A stretch of DNA of 7,039 nucleotides from an uncultured Verrucomicrobiales bacterium (lineage in GTDB: Bacteria > Verrucomicrobiota > Verrucomicrobiae > Limisphaerales > CANJSG01). The DNA lies in the NCBI GenBank assembly GCA_946480965.1, contig CAMLMI010000245.1, positions 1 to 7,039 on the forward strand, in the 5' to 3' direction. The notes beneath the pieces were generated by a model, which worked only from the letters and a program-made list of their open reading frames with translations, was not told the DNA's origin and ran no database searches. Positions 1 to 6,800 of the stretch are shown piece after piece (positions within the stretch are counted from its first letter, which is position 1; every line of letters begins with the position of its first letter). The position numbers and the translations under genes were made by a program.

Positions 1-399
1 TTTTCCGATCTGGGCAAGCAGCCCGCCCATCAACGCGGCCATGAGGCAGGCCAAGCCGAGCTTTCTCCAACGGACCCGGCCGCGAGCCACGCCGTAGATC
101 CAGAGCGCGACGGACACCGGAACGGCCAGCACCAGATCGCTATGGTCGCTGATGAAGGCGGCTTTCACGGTGAGCGATTCACGGTTTTCCCGGTGGATCT
201 GTTCCAGAATGGACCGGTCGGTGTCGCCCGCGAACCACACCAGTCCCAACCCCGCCAGATAGACCGCCACGACCAGCCAGAGACGCCGCCGCAAACGGGT
301 CCAGCCGCCCAGCCAAACGTGCCGGACCTCGCGCAGCCATCGGCGGGAGCGGGAGCGCGCCACGGGCGGGCTGGGCTTTCGTGCGGTCGTTTCGGTCAC
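1..399 (-). CDS. PAP2-superfamily membrane phosphatase, N-terminal part (cut by window edge)
   Basis: The minus-strand frame is open from a GTG at 399-397 to the left edge, giving 133 residues with no stop. An in-frame stop lies upstream at 429-427, so the start must be downstream of it. The only in-frame start candidates near the N terminus are this GTG and a second GTG at codon 13; no strong ribosome site is visible. The protein opens with a basic cytoplasmic segment (residues 7-39, many Arg). Hydrophobic segments follow at about 40-58, 88-105 and 114-131. Between them are an acidic 'GDTDRSILEQIH' stretch and an 'SDHSDL' stretch. This spacing is what PAP2 phosphatases (lipid A, undecaprenyl-diphosphate or phosphatidate phosphatases) show ahead of their first catalytic motif, KxxxxxxRP. 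The last visible residue, Lys133 in 'LLAQIGK', may be the K of that motif, but the catalytic residues lie outside the window. The family call therefore rests on topology only. It is divergent from the kinase-like gene, 55 bp away. Confidence 0.6.
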   Translation of the reverse strand, partial: MTETTARKPSPPVARSRSRRWLREVRHVWLGGWTRLRRRLWLVVAVYLAGLGLVWFAGDTDRSILEQIHRENRESLTVKAAFISDHSDLVLAVPVSVALWIYGVARGRVRWRKLGLACLMAALMGGLLAQIGK

Positions 400-454
400 G
401 GACGAACTTTTGGGGAACGACTTTCTTTAATCAACCCGGTATCAGGTCGCGGTC
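400..454. promoter_or_regulatory. Divergent intergenic region between the PAP2-like and kinase-like genes
   Basis: This 55-bp gap separates two divergent start codons and contains the most AT-rich run nearby (about 405-433, including TTTCTTTAATCA). It should hold the promoters of both genes unless these lie inside the opposite coding sequences. A TTTAAT at 426-431 could act as a plus-strand -10 box, but no convincing -35 box sits 16-18 bp upstream. A matching minus-strand pair was not found. The call rests on position and base composition only. Confidence 0.3.
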
Positions 455-1291
455 TTGAGGCCCGAAACCAAAACACGTCCGCCATCGTCCGCTGCCGCCG
501 AACGCCTGGAGAGTCTCCGGACGGGGCCCGTGTGTTGGCGGGTCCGGTCGCCGGAACCGGTCGGGCTGCGCGAAGTGCTGGAAGGGCCGGACCGGATGCT
601 GGCGCGGCGGGAGGCGCTGCTGCGCGACACTCCCTTGGTGACGCTCGTCCGTCTCACGCTGTCCGGCGGGACCGCCGTGCTGTTGCGCCGGACCAACTAC
701 GCCAAGCCGTCGGCCCGCTGGCGCGACGCGGTGCGCGGCGCGGCCCCGATGCGGGCGTTGCGCTGCGCCGTCGCGCTGGAACGCGCGGGGATTCCGTCGC
801 CGCGCGTCTTCGCCGCCGGAGTGGTGCGGAAGGGATGGCTTCCGGTCGTCGGGTATCTCGTGGTGCAGGAGGTGCCCGGGGCCGTCACGCTGGCCCGTTG
901 CGCCGCCGATCCCGCGTGCTCCATCTCGCCGACCAGCGTGCGGCTCGTGGCCGAGGCGATCGCGAGGCTGCACGAAGCGGGTTGGCGGCACGGCGACCTG
1001 ACGATCAACAACGTCCTGCTCGATGCGCAGGGAAGGCCGTGGTTCATCGATCTGGACCGGGCGCGGCGCGTCATCGTGCCGATGGGTTGGCTGAGGGCGG
1101 TGGAGGATTTCCACCGGTTCGCACGGCATGTGCGCGGATTCCGCCGGGCGGCGTGGTTCTCCGCGCTGCGCCTGCTGCGGCACTACTGCGCGCTGCGGGG
1201 CTGGCAGGGGCGCGAACGGGAGTTCGCCCGGGCCATCGCCGGTCGGCTCCGGGGCAAGTGGGCGGCGGACGACGCGGCGCGGGCGGGGTGA
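455..1291 (+). CDS. Lipopolysaccharide-kinase-like protein (WaaP/KdkA/RIO kinase fold)
   Basis: This 278-residue cytoplasmic protein probably phosphorylates a sugar of the lipopolysaccharide core (Kdo or heptose). The kinase catalytic loop is HGDLTINN (residues 179-186): Asp181 is the predicted catalytic base and Asn185 or Asn186 the metal ligand. It is followed by FIDLDRAR (197-204), in which Asp199 takes the place of the DFG aspartate. 'ERAGIPSPRVFAAG' (109-122) and 'YLVVQEVPGAVTL' (134-146) match the N-lobe and hinge pattern of WaaP/KdkA-type kinases. The strand where family members usually have a Val-Lys pair reads AVLLRRTNY, so the ATP-anchoring Lys appears replaced by Arg78 or Arg79. 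The TTG at 455 gives the longest form, since a stop lies at 428-430. GTG at 530 and ATG at 596 are alternatives; the ATG has a good GGAAGGG at 580-586 but would remove the first 47 residues. A more distant Ser/Thr-type or RIO-like kinase is possible. The flanking PAP2-like and MsbA-like genes favour an envelope-lipid role. Confidence 0.75.
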   Translation: MRPETKTRPPSSAAAERLESLRTGPVCWRVRSPEPVGLREVLEGPDRMLARREALLRDTPLVTLVRLTLSGGTAVLLRRTNYAKPSARWRDAVRGAAPMRALRCAVALERAGIPSPRVFAAGVVRKGWLPVVGYLVVQEVPGAVTLARCAADPACSISPTSVRLVAEAIARLHEAGWRHGDLTINNVLLDAQGRPWFIDLDRARRVIVPMGWLRAVEDFHRFARHVRGFRRAAWFSALRLLRHYCALRGWQGREREFARAIAGRLRGKWAADDAARAG

Positions 1292-1322
1292 GAAGGGAAC
1301 CGGGTGAGGGAAAGGCCGGGCT
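1292..1322. other. Short convergent intergenic gap, no clear terminator
   Basis: These 31 bp separate the stop codons of the convergent kinase-like and ABC-transporter genes. The only inverted match is a pair of 4-bp CCGG arms with a long loop and no T-run. I see no intrinsic terminator, so read-through antisense transcription or factor-dependent termination is possible here. Confidence 0.5.
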
Positions 1323-3563
1323 TCAGCCGAGCCGTTGCAGTTCGACCATGCGCCGATAGACCGCATGGGTCTGGGCCAGTTCCTCCGAGGTGCCGTCGCC
1401 GGTGATGCGGCCCTGTTCGAAGACAAGCACGCGCTGCGCTAGCCCGATGGAGCTGAAGCGATGGGCGATGATGATGGTGGTCCGGCCCTGGATCAGTTCC
1501 TTCAGGGCCTCGCCCACCATCGCTTCGCTCTCGGAATCGAGCGCGCTGGTCGCCTCGTCGAGGATCAGGATGGGCGCGTCCTTCAGGAAGGCTCTGGCGA
1601 TGGCCACGCGTTGGCGCTGGCCTCCGGACAACGAAGCACCGCGTTCTCCGACCAAGGTTTCGTAGCCGCGCGGCAGGCTGTCGATGAAGTCGCCGAGGAA
1701 CGCCTTGCGGGCGGCGGCGCGGACTTCTTCGTCGGTGGCGTTCAACCGGCCCACGCGGATGTTGTCGGCGAGAGTGCCGTGGAAGAGCGAGGGCGTCTGG
1801 GGCACCACGGCGATCAGGGAGCGCAGGTCGGTCTTGGCCAAGGCCCGGAGATCGGTTCCATCCAGCGTGATGCGGCCGGAGCCCGGATCGTAGAAGCGCG
1901 GGATCAACTGGGCGAAGGTGGTCTTGCCCGCTCCGCTCGGTCCGACCAGCGCGACCGCCTGGCCGACGGTGAGAGAAACGTCTATGCCTTGCAGCACGGG
2001 TTCCTGGTCGTAGGCGAAGGTGACGTTCTCGAAGCGGAGCCCTTGGCGCGGCACGGCGGGTTTCACCGGTTGTGCCGGATCGGGCAGGGTGTCGGGCTCG
2101 TGCAGGATGAACTCGATGCGGTCCAGCGCGGCTTCGCCCTGGCGCAGGTGCGAATGGATCATGCCGAGGCGCTTGACCGGTTCGTAGGCCAGGTAGAGCG
2201 CCATGCCCAGCGACATGAAGGTCTCCAGGTCCATGCCCTGCCTCACGCCGGCGTAGAGCGCGAGGGCGAAACCGGTGGCCGCGACCGTTTCGATGGCCGG
2301 CGAGATGGCCTGCTTGTAGCGCACGACCTTCATGGAAAGCCGGAGCAGCTCGCGGATGCGCTGGCGGAAGAGACCGATCTGGCGCTCCTGGAGATTGTAG
2401 GCGCGGATCTCCAGGGGCGACTGGAGCGTCTCCGTGAGCGTGGCCGTGAGGTCGCCGCCGTGGGCCTGGAGCTGCCGGGCCCGGCGGGTGAGCCGCTTGC
2501 CGACCAGGCGGATGATCGACACGCAGACCGGGATGGAGACGACGGCGATCAGCACCAGCATGAGGCTGCGGTCCTCCCAGGCCTGGTAGCCGAGGAATCC
2601 CACCGCCGCCAACAGGGTGGCCGGTTGCTTGATCAGCTCGTTCGAGTTCTGCACGACCACCTGGCGCAATAGCTCGGTGTCGCTCATCAAGCGGGCCAGA
2701 AGGTCGCCGGACTTGTTGCGGTGGAAGAAGGCGAGCGGCAGCGACTGGAGCTTGGCGAAGAGGTCCAGGCGGATCGATTCCAGCACGCGCAGTCCGGTGT
2801 AGGTGGTGAGGCAGGTGTTCGCGTAGCCCGCCACCCCGCGGATGGCGAAGACGACTGGAATCCAGAGGCAGGTGATCAGCAGCAGCCGCGACGGCGAGAT
2901 CGTGCCGAGCTGTTCACGCACCCAGTCCATGAGGGTTCTCTTGCGGGTCAGCTCCTGCGGATAGGCGTCCTGGAGCAGCATCCGGTTCAGCCGCGCGGTG
3001 GTTTCCGGGCTCGCGGGCGCTTGGGTGAGAGACTTGGTGGCGTCGCGCAGGGCCACGTCCTGGAAGCGCTGTTCGTCCCAGAGCGGGGCGTCCTCGATGA
3101 TCTGGTTCAGGCTCCGCACCAGCGGCTCCATCGCCGCGCGGGGCAGGGTGGAATTGGTGCTGGGCCAAGCCTCCAGAGCGGTGGTGCTCGCCGCCGAGAG
3201 CCGGGATCGCAGGTGGACCGAGACAGCGTTGGTGTCCGTCTTCAGCTTGCGCGCCAGCTCGGCGGGTTCGGCCAGGTCCTTCTCGGCCAAGAGCCAGGAA
3301 CCCTGCGGCTTGAAGAGCTGCGGCAACACCGCTTTGGTCACGAAGGGCAGGCCGAAGCCGCTGGCGACGGCGTAGATCAAGCCGCAGAGCAGGCCGAGCA
3401 GGAACGGCGTCTTCACCGCCCAGAGATGGCGGTAGTATGGTTGGAATCGTTTCAAGCGGTCAGATAGACGCGCGGAGACTGTCGGGGAAGGTGGGTCGAG
3501 GGCAAGCAGGCAGCCGAAGTGGAGGGACGATGTGACAGAAGCGCGGACGATCTCGTCCGCCAA
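1323..3563 (-). CDS. MsbA-type ABC exporter (fused membrane and ATPase domains) with large periplasmic insert
   Basis: This is a half-transporter expected to work as an inner-membrane homodimer, exporting a lipid (lipid A-core flipping by MsbA is the model) or another hydrophobic substrate. Numbered from the TTG at 3563 (746 residues), likely membrane helices lie at about 53-78, 226-248, 313-329, 333-353, 421-440 and 446-462. The ATPase domain starts near 508. It has an A-loop Tyr518, Walker A GPSGAGKT (541-548), Q-loop Gln589, signature LSGGQ (645-649), Walker B ILILDE (665-670), D-loop SALD (673-676) and switch His701. All key residues are present, so it should be an active ATPase. Typical MsbA proteins have about 580 residues; the excess is mainly a hydrophilic stretch at about 84-222 between helices 1 and 2. 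The TTG at 3563 lies inside a palindromic repeat. A TTG at 3455 would begin 'LKRFQPYYRHL', much like the N terminus of MsbA proteins, and is the likelier start (710 residues). The nearby envelope genes support a lipid substrate, but the sequence alone does not prove it. Confidence 0.9.
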   Translation of the reverse strand: MADEIVRASVTSSLHFGCLLALDPPSPTVSARLSDRLKRFQPYYRHLWAVKTPFLLGLLCGLIYAVASGFGLPFVTKAVLPQLFKPQGSWLLAEKDLAEPAELARKLKTDTNAVSVHLRSRLSAASTTALEAWPSTNSTLPRAAMEPLVRSLNQIIEDAPLWDEQRFQDVALRDATKSLTQAPASPETTARLNRMLLQDAYPQELTRKRTLMDWVREQLGTISPSRLLLITCLWIPVVFAIRGVAGYANTCLTTYTGLRVLESIRLDLFAKLQSLPLAFFHRNKSGDLLARLMSDTELLRQVVVQNSNELIKQPATLLAAVGFLGYQAWEDRSLMLVLIAVVSIPVCVSIIRLVGKRLTRRARQLQAHGGDLTATLTETLQSPLEIRAYNLQERQIGLFRQRIRELLRLSMKVVRYKQAISPAIETVAATGFALALYAGVRQGMDLETFMSLGMALYLAYEPVKRLGMIHSHLRQGEAALDRIEFILHEPDTLPDPAQPVKPAVPRQGLRFENVTFAYDQEPVLQGIDVSLTVGQAVALVGPSGAGKTTFAQLIPRFYDPGSGRITLDGTDLRALAKTDLRSLIAVVPQTPSLFHGTLADNIRVGRLNATDEEVRAAARKAFLGDFIDSLPRGYETLVGERGASLSGGQRQRVAIARAFLKDAPILILDEATSALDSESEAMVGEALKELIQGRTTIIIAHRFSSIGLAQRVLVFEQGRITGDGTSEELAQTHAVYRRMVELQRLG
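2898..3314 (-). other. Extracytoplasmic insert domain of the ABC exporter
   Basis: This part encodes residues about 84-222 of the exporter (TTG-3563 numbering), between helix 1 and helix 2, where MsbA-type proteins normally have only a short loop. It is hydrophilic and rich in Ala, Leu, Arg, Glu and Thr, with no membrane segment and only one reading frame consistent with the flanking domains. Stretches such as 93-127 and 186-216 look helical. It would face the periplasm. I do not recognise its fold; binding of substrate or of a periplasmic partner is only a guess. Confidence 0.65.
3540..3560 (+). repeat. REP-like palindrome, copy 1
   Basis: GCGGACGA (3543-3550) and TCGTCCGC (3553-3560) are perfect 8-bp inverted arms around a 2-bp centre. 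The 21-bp unit from 3540 matches the reverse complement of the second copy (3613-3633) at 20 of 21 positions. The longest form of the ABC-transporter frame starts just outside this palindrome (TTG at 3563) and reads through it, giving residues ADEIVRAS. That suggests the annotated N terminus there would be spurious. Confidence 0.75.
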
Positions 3564-3645
3564 GCCGCGCCCAACGACGATTGCTGCCGTATATTCCGAA
3601 GTGGCTGAACTCGCGGACGAGACCGTCCGCGCTCCTTGGTTTCGT
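3564..3645. promoter_or_regulatory. Intergenic region between the hydrolase and ABC genes
   Basis: Both flanking genes are on the minus strand, so this is the 3' region of the hydrolase and the 5' region of the ABC gene. If the ABC gene starts at 3455 the gap is 190 bp (3456-3645). It holds the palindrome pair and, between them, an AT-richer GGAATATACGG on the minus strand (about 3589-3599). TATACG could be a weak -10 box for the ABC gene, but no -35 box stands out. I cannot assign a promoter with confidence. Confidence 0.3.
3613..3633 (-). repeat. REP-like palindrome, copy 2, inverted relative to copy 1
   Basis: CGCGGACG (3612-3619) and CGTCCGCG (3624-3631) form perfect 8-bp arms around a 4-bp loop, AGAC. 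The unit lies 12 bp beyond the stop codon of the large glycoside hydrolase gene, in its 3' untranslated region. It has the position and shape of REP elements that protect mRNA 3' ends. No T-run follows on the minus strand, so it is not a classical intrinsic terminator. With copy 1 it forms a larger inverted pair separated by about 52 bp. Confidence 0.75.
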
Positions 3646-3858
3646 TCAAGGCGCGGCGATGCGGAAGAAGCGCAGGGGGGACGTGGCCGGCGCGGAGTCG
3701 TGGAGGAAGAACTGGCCAGTGCCGTCGGCCACGGTGTTGGTCACGGGGCTCCAGACCACGGGCGGCAGGAGATTGGTCGCGGCTTCGAGCACGTAGGTCC
3801 GGCCCGCGACGCCGGTGCCGGTCACACGGAAGCCTTCGAGCCCGAGCAGCGTGAAGCC
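3646..3858 (-). other. C-terminal module of the hydrolase, Verrucomicrobiota style
   Basis: Residues about 1040-1109 read 'FRVTGTGVAGRTYVLEAATN', then 'WSPVTNTVADGTGQFFLHD' and finally 'SPLRFFRIAAP'. In my knowledge this pattern (GxxGxxYxLxxSTNLxxW … GxxxFxD … RFYR) recurs at the ends of secreted Verrucomicrobiota proteins. Its function is not settled; a role in folding, sorting or surface attachment is inferred. It has no PEP-CTERM motif, no LPxTG and no terminal membrane helix. Confidence 0.6.
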
Positions 3859-6800
3859 GGTCAGCAGCGGTGGCGTGGCGGACACCACCCGAAGAACGCC
3901 GTTGGTGAGTTCGTCCGTGTCCCACGCCAAGCCCGCAGCCAGTTCCGGCAAGGACACAGAAGCAAAATTTCCGGTGATCGCGTTGCCGAGAAAGAGCGTG
4001 AAGCTGTCCCCGGCGGAGAAGGTTCCAGCGCGATTGGTCACGACGAGCGCGCTGCCGAGCGTGAGCTGGCCGAGGCTGCGGACTTGGTCGAACGCGCCGA
4101 GGCTGCGGTCGATTTCCAACACCACGGTTCCGCCGAGGGCAAGGTTTTGGTTGAAGGTGAGGCGGCCGAGCAGCTCGTCGCCGGGCGCGAGACGGGAACC
4201 GGCCTGGAGCGTGGTGGGACCGCCGATGGTGCCGCGCCCGCCGAGGGTCGCGCCGGAAGCGATCACGACGGGGCCGGAGGCGGTGGAGCCGTTCACGAGC
4301 AATGTTCCGCCGCTGACGGTCGTGGTGTTGGTGTAGGTGTTCGCAGCGGCAAGAACGAGCGTCCCGGTCCCGGACTTGGTCAGCGCGATGGGCGCGCCGT
4401 TGGCCGAGGCGCGGATCTGGCCGGAGACGAGGATGTCGCCTGCGCCGGAAAATACGAAGGTGCGTCCGCCGGTCAGGGAGCCGGTGTATTGCGCCGGGCC
4501 TGAGAGGACGAGACGGCCAGCGTCGGACTGCGCGTTGAAGAGGTTGCCGCCGACGTCGAGCGTGACGGCTCCGGAGAGCGTGTTGGTGCCGGCGACATTG
4601 CGCAGCGTCGGCACGGAGTTGTTGCGGCAGTTCGCCACGAGTGCGCCGGAAACGAGGACGGAGCCGTTCGCGCCGTCGAGTTCCAGCGTTGAGCTGCCGG
4701 AGTTGTTGTTGCGGAGCTGGAGCCGGGTCACCTGCGCCAAGGCGGAGGGATGGGCCGCGCGCAGGACGCCATCGGCGGCGGAGGTGCTGGCGGTGTCGAG
4801 ATTCAGCGTGCCGGAGAGGGTGTTGGCGGCGGCGAGAACGAGCGTGGCGCCACCGGTCTTGGCGAAGCCATTGGTGCCGGACAGCGGCGCGGCCAAGGTC
4901 GTGGCGGTGGTGGCGGAGAGAACGGGCTGCGCGGCCGAACCGGTGTCGAGTCTCAGGCCATTCGTGCCGGAGGATTGAATCGTCCAACGCTGGGCTCCGG
5001 CCGTGTCGCCAAAGCGCAGCGCGCCGAGCGTGCGGGGTGCATCAAGGGTCACGGTGCGGTCGGCGGTGGGATTGATCGTGCCGAAGTCGGCGGTGAAGCC
5101 CGCACCGTCGGCCACCACGCCTTGGCTCCAGCGGTTGGTTTCGCTCCAGGCCCCGTCGGCATCGGCGATCCAAACGCCGTCGTTGAAGACCTGCGGCACG
5201 ACGATGGCCAGCGTGGCGAAGCCGCCCATTCCGGCGGAATCGGCCACGCGCACGGTGAAGTGGTTGGTGCCGCCGTCGCGTCCGGTCGGCACTCCGCCCA
5301 GGGTTCCATCGGCGGCGATGGTGAGCCACGCCGGGCCGGAGGCCTTGCTGTAGGCGAGGGCGTCGCCGTCGGGATCAGTGGCTTCACCCACGAGCGTGGC
5401 GGAGTAGGCGATTCCGGGAACGGCCGTGGAACGGACGAGGAAATTGGTGGCGAAGGCCGGGGGCGTGTTGGTCAGCAAGGCGCGGATCTGCGCGGCCGTG
5501 TAGGCGGTGTCGGCGACGAGGACATCGTCCAACCGTCCCCGGAAAAGCGGGTCGGCGGAGAACTGGCTGCGGCCGAGGAAATTTTTCTTCGGCTTGAAGC
5601 TGCCGGGCAGGGCGTTGATGCCGGTGGCGGTCGCGGCGACCGCGCCGTTCGTGTAGAGCCGCGCGGTGCCGGAGCCGAGGGTGACGGCGACATGCGTCCA
5701 TTGGCCCACGGGCAACGGACCGGTCGTCTGCACGATCTGCTCGGCGGCGGCGCTGTTGGTCTTGATGGCGAAGCGCAGCGTGCCGCTGCCCGAGCTGGGC
5801 GTGAGGAAGAGATACTGCGACGTGTCGTTGCCGAAATCGAAGACGCGTTGCCAGTTCCCGCCGCCCTGCCACTGGACCCAGGCGGCGAAGGTGAAGGCGG
5901 CGGACGGCGCGATGGTCGCGGGCAGGCGGAGATGCGCGTTCGTGCCGTCCAGCGCGATGGCCTGTCCGTTGCGGCCCGCGACATACGCGGGCAGGCCCAC
6001 GGGCATGGCGTTGTGGCCGTAGCCCGAGACATCGAGCGGGGAGCCGTCGAAGGCCAGCTGGGCCAAGCCGCGCCGTCCCGCGTTCGGCAGCGCCTGCTGG
6101 TAGGCGAGGGAAGTGGTCTTGTCGCGATACACGACGCCGGCGGGGGTGAGGGAGCCGTTGTCCGCCACCATCGCGCGTTCGGGCCCGACCCAGTTGAAGA
6201 TCGCGTAGCGTTCCACGAAGGGCGCGTCCTCCAGCATGTCGAGGAACTGGCCGATGCGCGTGGCGTTGGCCGCGAGCGTCGGCGCGGTGCCGCACCAGTT
6301 CGCGCCGTTGTTGAACTCGGTGACCCAGACCGGCCGCCCGGTGCGCTGATAGACGCCGAGCAGGTAGTTGTAATACTGCGAAGCGGTCCAGTCGCACTTG
6401 TAGAAGTGGACCGGGATGAAATCGACCCGGTAGCCCCGGGCGTCCGCCTGGTCCATGAACGTGTAGAGCCAGTCCAGCCCCATGCCCGCGCTGCCGGAAT
6501 CGGACACGGCGGGAGCACCGACGCGCAGGCCGGATTGCAGCAGGTTCGGCCATTGGTCGAGCGCGGCCTCCACCGTCATGTTGGCCTGGTCCGGGCGGTC
6601 GGGTTCGTTGAAGCCGAGGGCGTGGGTGGTGCGCTGCTTGGCGTTGATGTTGCCGTAGGTGTTCCAGCTCCCGTTGTGCCGCATCGGGATGTATTCGGCG
6701 TCGGCGGTGGAATTGGCGGCGTTGTCCCAGTCGTAGCTCCAGACGGGGCGGACGAGATCCTGCACGCCGCCGGACCAGCCCTTTTTGCCGGTCCAACGCC

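Noticed and set aside
3..11. TTCCGATCT at the left end, identical to the last bases of a common sequencing adapter
   Set aside because: The match is only nine bases, the next base outward does not continue the adapter, and these bases read in frame as the LLAQIGK end of a membrane helix. Coincidence is the simpler reading, though a contig-edge artefact cannot be fully excluded.
142..1359. A 405-codon plus-strand open frame overlapping the first two genes
   Set aside because: Its product is a low-complexity Arg/Gly/Ala-rich chain with no domain, and it overlaps both the PAP2-like frame (antisense) and the kinase frame, which has clear motifs. It is a GC-rich shadow.
431..1426. A 331-codon minus-strand open frame antisense to the kinase-like gene
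   Set aside because: The product is rich in Arg, Pro and His with no recognisable motif, and its far end also overlaps the ATPase end of the ABC gene. Long antisense frames are expected at this base composition.
1461..2672. A 403-codon plus-strand frame antisense to the ABC exporter
   Set aside because: Composition is Gly/Asp/Gln/Arg-rich with no domain, and the opposite strand carries Walker A, signature and Walker B motifs. It is a shadow.
3612..3631. The palindrome after the hydrolase stop as an intrinsic terminator
   Set aside because: The stem is strong but no run of T follows on the minus strand, and a near-identical copy in the opposite orientation lies nearby, which fits a dispersed repeat better.
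3452..4987. A 511-codon minus-strand frame overlapping the hydrolase C-terminal half
   Set aside because: Its product is an Arg/His-rich repetitive chain, while the other frame gives clear PATR repeats and the C-terminal module. It is a frame-shifted shadow.
5384..6796. A 470-codon minus-strand frame inside the hydrolase catalytic and LamG region
   Set aside because: Arg-rich product without motifs; the competing frame has intact GH128 and LamG signatures over the same bases.
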